From NCBI GenBank assembly GCA_037447655.1, contig JBBHKE010000302.1:1-64000 (forward strand): 64,000 bases of DNA, read 5' to 3'. The position numbers and the translations under genes are program-made. This DNA comes from Zygnema cylindricum. Its lineage: Eukaryota; Streptophyta; Zygnematophyceae; Zygnematales; Zygnemataceae. Of this stretch, positions 57,951 to 64,000 are shown piece by piece. Under the pieces are notes generated by a model, which had not been told where the DNA came from, searched no databases, and saw only the letters and a list, made by a program, of their open reading frames with translations. The first letter of the stretch is position 1; each line of letters starts with the position of its first letter.

Positions 57951-58604
57951 GCCTGCTCCCACGGACCTCACCAGTTGCGAGCTTTTCTCGGACTTGCTAA
58001 TTATTATCGCAGGTTTGTATCTAATTTTAGCACCATCGCATCTCCGTTAAACGACCTTCTCAAGAAGGAAGTGGCGTTTATATGGGGTCCTGATCAGATT
58101 TCCGCATTTCAAAAATTAAAAACCGCTTTATCAAGTGCTCCAATTCTCCGTCCTCCCAATCACAAACTCCATTTTTGTCTTCAAACAGACTTTGGGAAAC
58201 CCGGAATCGGTGCCAATTTGACACAAAGAGAGTTGAGCGGAGAGGAATACGTAGTTGCTTACGCGAGTAGAAGCAATGCCTGCTCCCACGGACCTCACCA
58301 GTCTGCGAGCTTTTCTCGGACTTGCTAATTATTATCGCAGGTTTGTATCTAATTTTAGCACCATCGCATCTCCGTTAAACGACCTTCTCAAGAAGGAAGT
58401 GGCGTTTATATGGGGTCCCGATCAGATTTCCGCATTTCAAAAATTAAAAACCGCTTTATCAAGTGCTCCAATTCTCCGTCCTCCCAATCACAAACTCCCT
58501 TTTTGTCTTCAAATAGACTTTGGGAAACCCGGAATTGGTGCCATTTTGACACAAAGAGAGTTGAGCGGAGAGGAATACGTAGTTGCTTACGCGAGTAGAA
58601 GCAA
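57951..58604 (+). repeat. 327-bp tandem duplication within pol
   Basis: GCCTGCTCCCACGGACCTCAC starts at 57,951 and again at 58,278; both copies cover the RT-RNase H junction to AGAAGCAAT. Copy 1 lacks one base in CCAGT(C)TGCGAG and has a few substitutions, so reading from RT shifts frame there, while copy 2 is in the frame of the downstream domains. Confidence 0.9.
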
Positions 58605-60288
58605 TAACCGGGCCGAATCAAATTATAGTAGCTACGAGGGAGAGTGTCTAGCCGCGGTTTGGGGAGTCGTTCACTTGCGCCATTATTTGTACGGAAAACC
58701 TTTCACACTCTTAACTGACCATCAGCCCTTACATTGGCTGATGACGAACAATAAGCTTTCCGGGAAGTTAGCCCGATGGGCTTTAATCTTACGAGAATAT
58801 GACGTTGAAATAATTCACCGACCAGGTCGGCTTAGTCTAAACGCAGACGGAATTTCCCGAAATCCTTTGCCCCGAACAAGAGATAACGGAGTTCGACAGG
58901 ATTTCGATGACGAAGATGTTCCCGTCATGTCAATGGGTTCTTATCTTACTTACTGCCTGGCGTCTATTTCGAACCCCCGTCCCGCCACAGATCCTTGGCG
59001 TGATGGGCCTCTCATTCTTTTCCTATCCTCCCAGACCTTCAGTTCCGGCACCACCTCTGATGAAAAAGACAGGGTGAAAAAGAGGGCCAAAAGCTACCTT
59101 TGGCTCGGGGGATCTTTAGTTCGATTGTTGGCAGACGGAAGCCATAGGCACGTTCCACGGCCTATTGAGCGTCTTTCTCTCATTGAGCAGATTCACACCG
59201 AGCTTGGTCACTACGGTACCAAGCGAACGTTAAGTCTAGTTCAGGCACGGTATTGGTGGTCAAGAATGCAAGCTGATGTCGCTGCTATTCTGCACAAGTG
59301 TGCCGCCTGTGACCGTCTCCGAACTTCTTTCTCTAACCGGCAGACTACGCTTCAACCTCTACCTATTAGAGGTTTGTTCTATCGATGGTTGGTCGATTTG
59401 GCTGGACCTTTTCCTATCTCACGTAGGGGTAAACAATATATCATGATTATGATTGAAAATTTCAGTAAGTGGGTAGAAGTCGTAGCCCTGCCTCACAAGA
59501 CCGCTAAGTTAACCACCGCAGCTTTTAAGGAACATGTCCTTATGAGATACGGTGCCCCAGCCGAGGTCCTTACGGATCAAGGTACAGAATTTCGGGGAGA
59601 ATTTCAAGAGATGCTTGATGAGGCTCTCATCGATCATCGTCGTACTAGTCGGGATCACCCCCAGGCCGATGGCCTGGCTGAACGAGCAGTTTAGACATTT
59701 AAGCGTGCCTTGCGTAAGCATTGCTTAGAAAAACACATTTCGGTTTGGGACGAGTCCCTCGGTTACATTACCATGGGATATCGCATGTCCGTTCAGGCTA
59801 GTCTAGCTAATTTCAGCCCGTTTTATGTTTTATTTGGGCGACAACCGTTGCTCGGTCGCAATATTCAGAAGGCCGCAACCTTCCCACTTCCGCTGATGTT
59901 TGACACTATTTTTTTGGAAGAACTCACTCGCCGTGCTTCGCTTTTTGCCCGTCAAATGCCCATGGCTTTTGATAACCTGCAGATTGCCCAGCACCGGGAC
60001 ACACTTCGGTTTGCCACCACTCGCAGCGGCAGCTATAGGCCGCAACAGAAGCCCTATCGGGAGGGAGATTATGTTTAATTTCGCAGGCAATCTTTTGACA
60101 CTTTGGACACGGATGTTTCCGCACACATCCTACGGATTATCGAGGTGGATCCGAACGGGATGTTGGGATTACAAGGAGCGGACACGCGGACTTTCCGAGA
60201 GCACTCCAAGAATTGTGCTCCATGTTACTTACCAGATTTGTCGCAGGATATGGATCCCATGCGGATGCCGATTACGGAGGTGACGGCA

Positions 60289-60423
60289 TGTACCTTTTCT
60301 CATCGATCGGACGGGGAAACTACCATGTTACTTTGTGATCATTGCAATCAGGGGTTTCACATAGAGTGTTTGGTGCCACCTTTATTGGCAGTTCCAGATG
60401 GTCACTGGTTTTGTCACGGATGT
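60289..60423 (+). other. PHD finger at the integrase C-terminus
   Basis: The spacing LLCDHCNQGFHIECL then PPLLAVPDGHWFCHGC fits the PHD pattern C4-H-C3 (C-x2-C, C-x2-C, H-x2-C, C-x2-C). The first pair reads CTFS, so the second zinc ligand appears lost or replaced by serine or the adjacent histidine. The conserved aromatic before the last pair (W) is present. PHD fingers commonly bind histone H3 tails, so this module could steer integration. It is separated from the catalytic core by the stop at 60,078. Confidence 0.75.
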
Positions 60424-60465
60424 CGCGAGCTACCGATCGTGTTGGCCAGCTCCTCTGCCGGCTAA

Positions 60466-60482
60466 AGAGCCGGGGGGGGGAA
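60466..60482 (+). other. Gypsy 3' polypurine tract
   Basis: AAGAGCC followed by ten G and AA directly after the pol stop is the expected primer site for plus-strand synthesis. A sister tract (TAGGGGGGGGAA) lies at 56,760-56,771, at the end of the methyltransferase ORF. Confidence 0.55.
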
Positions 60483-60674
60483 TAAACCGACCTAACTATA
60501 ACTAGCTAAGTCGTTGACCTTTCTTTTTCTTCCACCTTGCCTGTTGCGGTATTTATCCATTTTTACTTTGGTGTTTTATTTTATTTACGATATCTCGCTA
60601 TTATTTGAGTTTAAGTTGAGCGCAGCTGATGATATTGCATGCACCTTCATGTTATTTGACACATGCACGACAGC
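60482..60674. repeat. 190-bp repeat, copy 1 (before the 3' LTR)
   Basis: From AATAAACCGACCTAAC to CACATGCACGACA, repeated at 61,722-61,910 with few changes. It follows the purine tract immediately, the place where an LTR normally begins. Confidence 0.85.
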
Positions 60675-61720
60675 TGTCATGCCGCATCTCGTCGGCCATT
60701 TTAGTTTTTTATATTTAGGTGTTAGGAAGGGCAGCCGCTACACTAATTTGTATTTGGGTATTATTTGGGTTTCGCAGGACCGTACGACGTGTACCGTACG
60801 ACCTACATTTTCCGTGATTTCCGGGATGGCGATTTGGATCGTACCCGCGGTCCTACCGTACGACGTATAATTTTTGCGATTTGCGTCGACGGCGGATTTG
60901 ATTATGTCGCGTCGACCGTACGACTTACGGCGACCGGAATTCTCGCGGTCACAAATTGGACCGTACTTGCGGTCCTGCCGTACTTATTTATTTTTTCCGG
61001 ATTTCTCGCCAACGACACATTTTCGAATCGCGTCGAGAAAAACAAACTTACCGTACCATATATATCTTACGCGATTTCCGTCGACGGCGGATTCGATTAT
61101 TTTACGTCCACCGTACGACTTACATTACCCGGAATTTCCGCGACTACAAATTGGACCGTACCTTCGGTCCTACCGTACCTACTTTCATTTCCCGGAATTA
61201 TGGCCGACGACAATTTGTAATCATTTCGCGCAAGGGAGCATCTCGACCGTCGACGCAAAGTATACGATTCTCGTAATATCTCATCTTGACCGTTGACGCG
61301 TGTGACAGACAAAGATACTGTCAGTTCTGACGAAGCTACGCTATTGGACTATTTTAAGTCGTGAACCATTTGGAGGTTCACGCATTCACATGTAGATAGG
61401 AAGGGTTTTAATCCGTAGGTTATAGATTCTGTAACGTAGGGCATAGGATTTCGGCCTCCTATTAGCTGAATCCAAACTAGACGCAAATATTTACATAGCA
61501 CGCTGTACTCTGATTGGCTTGTTTTTGCTAGGCGTAGTTTTGGTTACTTAGTTCATTTCGCATCATTTCCTGCACACAATTTTCAAGTGCAGGAATTATT
61601 CATTTGATTTATTTTCAATATTGAGGATTCTCTGCAGCCATCTTTTTATTTTATAAAATTGTCCGGACAGTTTAGAGGCGATTTTCTGCCTTTGCGTGAA
61701 GCGTCTAGTTTTCTATTACA
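60675..61720 (+). repeat. 3' LTR of the gypsy element
   Basis: 1,046 bp, TGTCATGCC...TTCTATTACA. It contains three diverged units of a CCGTACGAC-rich motif (around 60,795, 60,918 and 61,108). The 5' LTR retains one. Confidence 0.75.
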
Positions 61721-61721
61721 T

Positions 61722-61910
61722 TAAACCGACCTAACCATAACCAGCTAAGTCGTTGACCTTTCTTTTTCTTCCACCTTGCCTGTTGTGGTATTTATCCATT
61801 TTTACTTTGGTGTTTTATTTCATTTACGATATCTCGCTATCATTTGAGTTTAAGTTGAGCACAGCTGATGATATTGCATGCACCTTCATGTTATTTGACA
61901 CATGCACGAC
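61722..61910. repeat. 190-bp repeat, copy 2 (after the 3' LTR)
   Basis: Near-identical to 60,482-60,674, then breaks off into unrelated sequence (CCATGGTTGCC). It implies a duplicated or truncated second LTR-like unit. Confidence 0.85.
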
Positions 61911-61948
61911 ACCATGGTTGCCTTAACAACCAGAGAGGGAGGAGAACT

Positions 61949-64000
61949 GTTTGAGAAAACTGTACCAAAAAGGATACGGACCAGCTAGGAATTGATCCTA
62001 GTCCGTAAGGTTCGCCGAATAACCGGCAGCCTTGTTGTCTAGTCTAGAACCTGTGCTGGGATACATAGGGCTCGATAGTTATTTAAAAGCTAACATGCAT
62101 ACCGAACCGATTAACTAGATCTACGTGAAATCTTGCATAGAAACAGTGCGAGTTTTGTATGTACTCTGGTACCGAACTAAACAAATTGATTTGACATTTA
62201 TTTGGACGGCAGACGTTAATACATAAGTTGAATCGCACGGCTATCATTAAAGCCGACATCATGGAATGGTTATTTTTGCGGTTTATAGAAGATTCGTCAC
62301 CAGATGACACGTGGTGCGGCATCAGCAGAAAGCTTAATCTTCGGGAAGCATTTAATTGAGTATGAGTGTGACAAACGTCCTCACCATGGCTATGCCATAC
62401 CTTAACCGTACATAAGGTACCACGGGACTTATACCCTTTTGTACAGTTCTATCTTGTGATTGGTGTTGTACAACAGTAGATAGGGGTTTTAGAGAGGAGT
62501 TTTAAGACTTAGAAATTTTGTAGGTAGCCGCCTCTCTCCAAGAGTGGTTCTGTATAAATAGGCATTTTTGCCACTTCATAACTAATCGCCCGTTGGGGCA
62601 TTTTCAACGATTTTTTCCCCGGACATTTTCAGAGATTTATTCTCTTGTGGACTCAAAGGGGTCCAGACTACACACGAGTGTAGTCATTAATATACTTTGC
62701 CTGCCAGGGTGGTAATTGTTCCTAAACAAGGAAGGCCATTAAAAATTCACTAGAGGCTTCATATACAAAGGGGAAATTTGGTATCTAATGGGGGACACAA
62801 AATTACAAGTTATAGATCTACCCTCTAGGGTGACTATTTTTAATGGAACAAGATTCATCTATTGGGAAACGATGATGACAAGTGCATTGTGTGAGAAGCG
62901 GTATTGGGGAATACTTAGTGGACAAGTGAGACATCCATCCCCAAGGACTCCACCAAGATTTTGGGGAGTCAAATTTCCTTGTACAACGAAGGAAGCAGAT
63001 GAAGGGGAAAGCAGTGTTTTGGAGGGAGGAAAAGAGAATAGGAAGGAGTCCGTTACTCTTATTACCCTGGCGATAGAGACATCAGTTCCGATGATTGAGG
63101 AGAATGATACTCTCACATGAGAATACACAAAAATGGCAGCGAGACACTTCATCTTGAGACATCTCACTCAAGGTTTGACAATATCTCATCGTCATATAAT
63201 TGTGGTTGCAGATATGTGGACAACTATGGTAGATATTAACATGAGTTGGACTATTCAAGAGCAACAACTAGCTGAGCAAAAACAGAATTCATACTCTTAC
63301 AAAGGGGGAAAGATGTTAGACTACCGCAATGATCAAGCCTTTTTGTATATGGAGTTGGAAAGTGCCGGTTGAACGGGAACCATGAAAGCAAAGGTCAACA
63401 CTTTGATCATGAAATTACCAGATGAGCATGAAAATGTGGTCAACCGAGTGCAAGATTTTGACGACAACCTCTAGATCTGAACTCAATTGTGAGAATGATC
63501 CTTGTCCGAAAGACAATATATTGAGATCTGGAGGGGAGGAAATAGTATATAAGCTCTTGTTGCCGAGAAAGATCGGTGGAGCAAGGACTCTAAGAAACCT
63601 TATGGAACTTTCAACGCAGGGGAAAATCAGCTTGGAGGACCGATGATCTCGAAAAGACTCAGTCATTTTTTCTAGAAACCTGGTCACTTTATGTCGAAAT
63701 GCACCAAGTTCACGGAGTTGAGGCTCAAGGAGAACCAAACTAGTGGATTCTCAAAGGCAAGAAAAAAGCATTTGTGACGACACAAGTGAAAGGGGAGTCA
63801 AGAGACGAAGAGGCTTCGGATGAGGAGGATCAAGAACTTATTCTCAATGAGAAGTTGGAGGAGACGGAGATACCATGAATGCAGAGTTGTGTAATTAGAG
63901 TTGTCCGAGAAGCTGCGTAAAAAGGTTGGATCACAGACTTAGGTGCTTAAATGCATGTGTCGAGAAAGGCAGTTATTTCCAAAACTAAGAAAAATTCCCA
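61949..64000 (+). mobile_element. Second Ty1/copia element, 5' part, truncated by window end
   Basis: The presumed LTR begins TGTTTGAGAAAACTG and resembles the first copia family in its last 250 bp: TATA-like CTGTATAAATAGGC at 62,552, a CACACGAGTGTAGTC block, and CTAGAGGCTTCATATA at 62,751. A TGGTATC motif at 62,781 could be the initiator-tRNA primer site. Gag and protease relics follow. The 3' LTR lies outside the window. Confidence 0.7.
62788..63950 (+). pseudogene. Copia gag and start of protease, broken
   Basis: The frame MGDTKLQVIDLPSRVTIFNGT matches the gag start of the first copia element. A stop at 63,118 is followed by AARHFILRHLTQGL...MWTTMVDINMSWTIQEQQLAEQ (63,133-63,372), paralleling the other capsid block. 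Further shifts follow. Near 63,676-63,710 the knuckle retains only GHFMSKC, with its first cysteine side damaged. Near 63,930 the protease motif reads ITDLGA followed by a stop, so both the catalytic neighbourhood and the frame are lost. Confidence 0.75.

Larger units (their letters stand above)
57013..60465 (+). pseudogene. Gypsy pol: RT, RNase H, integrase, PHD finger
   Basis: The frame is -1 relative to the methyltransferase ORF. RT runs from 57,073 (stops TAG 57,316 and TGA 57,451) through DLCQGFNQIEI (57,562) and catalytic YIDD at 57,742-57,753. A 327-bp tandem duplication with a 1-bp deletion follows (57,951-58,604). RNase H has IDFGKPGIGA, YEGECLA and LTDHQPLHW, ending HRPGRLSLNADGISR. 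The integrase has an HHCC finger (HTELGHYG...CAACDR), then D at 59,395, D at 59,575 (LTDQGTEF) and E at 59,680 (GLAERAV), spaced as D-x34-E. Stops at 59,692 (TAG) and 60,078 (TAA) break the integrase. The last 45 codons encode a PHD finger. The product would copy and integrate the element; this copy cannot make it whole. Confidence 0.85.
51016..61720 (+). mobile_element. Ty3/gypsy LTR retrotransposon with cytosine methyltransferase and PHD finger
   Basis: Order: LTR, leader, gag with zinc knuckles, protease, C5 methyltransferase, then in another frame RT, RNase H, integrase, PHD finger, G-rich purine tract, LTR. The protease-RT-RNase H-integrase order defines Ty3/gypsy. The two LTRs start with the same TGTCATGCCGCATCTCG and end TTCTATTAYA. 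Their flanks do not form a clear target duplication, and the 3' side is rearranged (see the 190-bp repeats). Gag and pol carry stops, so this copy is not autonomous. Related gypsy elements with methyltransferases have been reported from charophyte algae. Confidence 0.85.

Noticed and set aside
61910-62060. tRNA-like or hairpin gene after the gypsy element
   Set aside because: No T-loop or acceptor stem could be paired; it appears to be LTR sequence of the next copia element.
1-64000. Organellar or bacterial origin of the window
   Set aside because: Spliced genes, LTR and TIR elements with target duplications, and no operons or organelle genes point to nuclear DNA.

Overview
The window is nuclear DNA of a eukaryote, and most likely of a streptophyte (green plant lineage). 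It is AT-rich, its genes have introns with GT-AG borders, and it holds a multi-exon gene whose exon peptides match plant RRN3 (TIF-IA). It also holds a secreted or membrane LRR protein gene with LRR-by-LRR exons, Ty1/copia, Ty3/gypsy, LINE, hAT, Harbinger-type and TA-flanked TIR elements, and TTTAGG/TTTAGGG-like repeats next to a promoter. A non-seed plant or charophyte alga would fit the retrotransposon types, but I cannot name the organism.

Layout. 1-7,300: a nested patchwork of small TIR elements, a decayed LINE fragment and a hAT-derived repeat. 7,594-13,404 (+): an LRR receptor-like protein gene of at least eight exons with one membrane segment and no visible kinase. 15,818-15,989: a 172-bp hAT MITE. 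16,629-18,846 (-): a 5'-truncated LINE. 18,932-26,276 (+): a decayed Ty1/copia element whose 5' LTR is inflated by a minisatellite. 26,280-32,200: more nested TIR elements, including a Harbinger-type insertion with an identifiable empty site and a 640-bp near-perfect foldback. 34,915-46,242 (-): the RRN3 gene, with a degenerate telomere-like array just upstream of its start. 46,617-50,492: two hAT insertions, one carrying a dead transposase. 50,568-50,868: a second LINE tail. 51,016-61,720 (+): a Ty3/gypsy element. 61,949-64,000 (+): the 5' part of another copia element, cut by the window edge.

The most interesting object is the gypsy element. Between its protease and its reverse transcriptase it carries a complete-looking C5 cytosine methyltransferase domain of DNMT3-like motif order, and its integrase ends in a PHD finger. 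One mobile element thus combines a potential DNA-methylation writer with a potential histone-tail reader. The methyltransferase frame is open to its end, whereas gag and pol carry stops that are each one C-to-T change from a sense codon. The LTRs differ by about 3 percent over their shared part, almost all of it transitions. Retrotransposon-borne methyltransferases have been reported in algae, so the principle is not new; this copy, and its pairing with a PHD finger, deserve follow-up.

The two host genes appear unrelated to each other. RRN3 serves RNA polymerase I initiation, and the LRR protein is a surface or secretory-pathway protein of unknown ligand.
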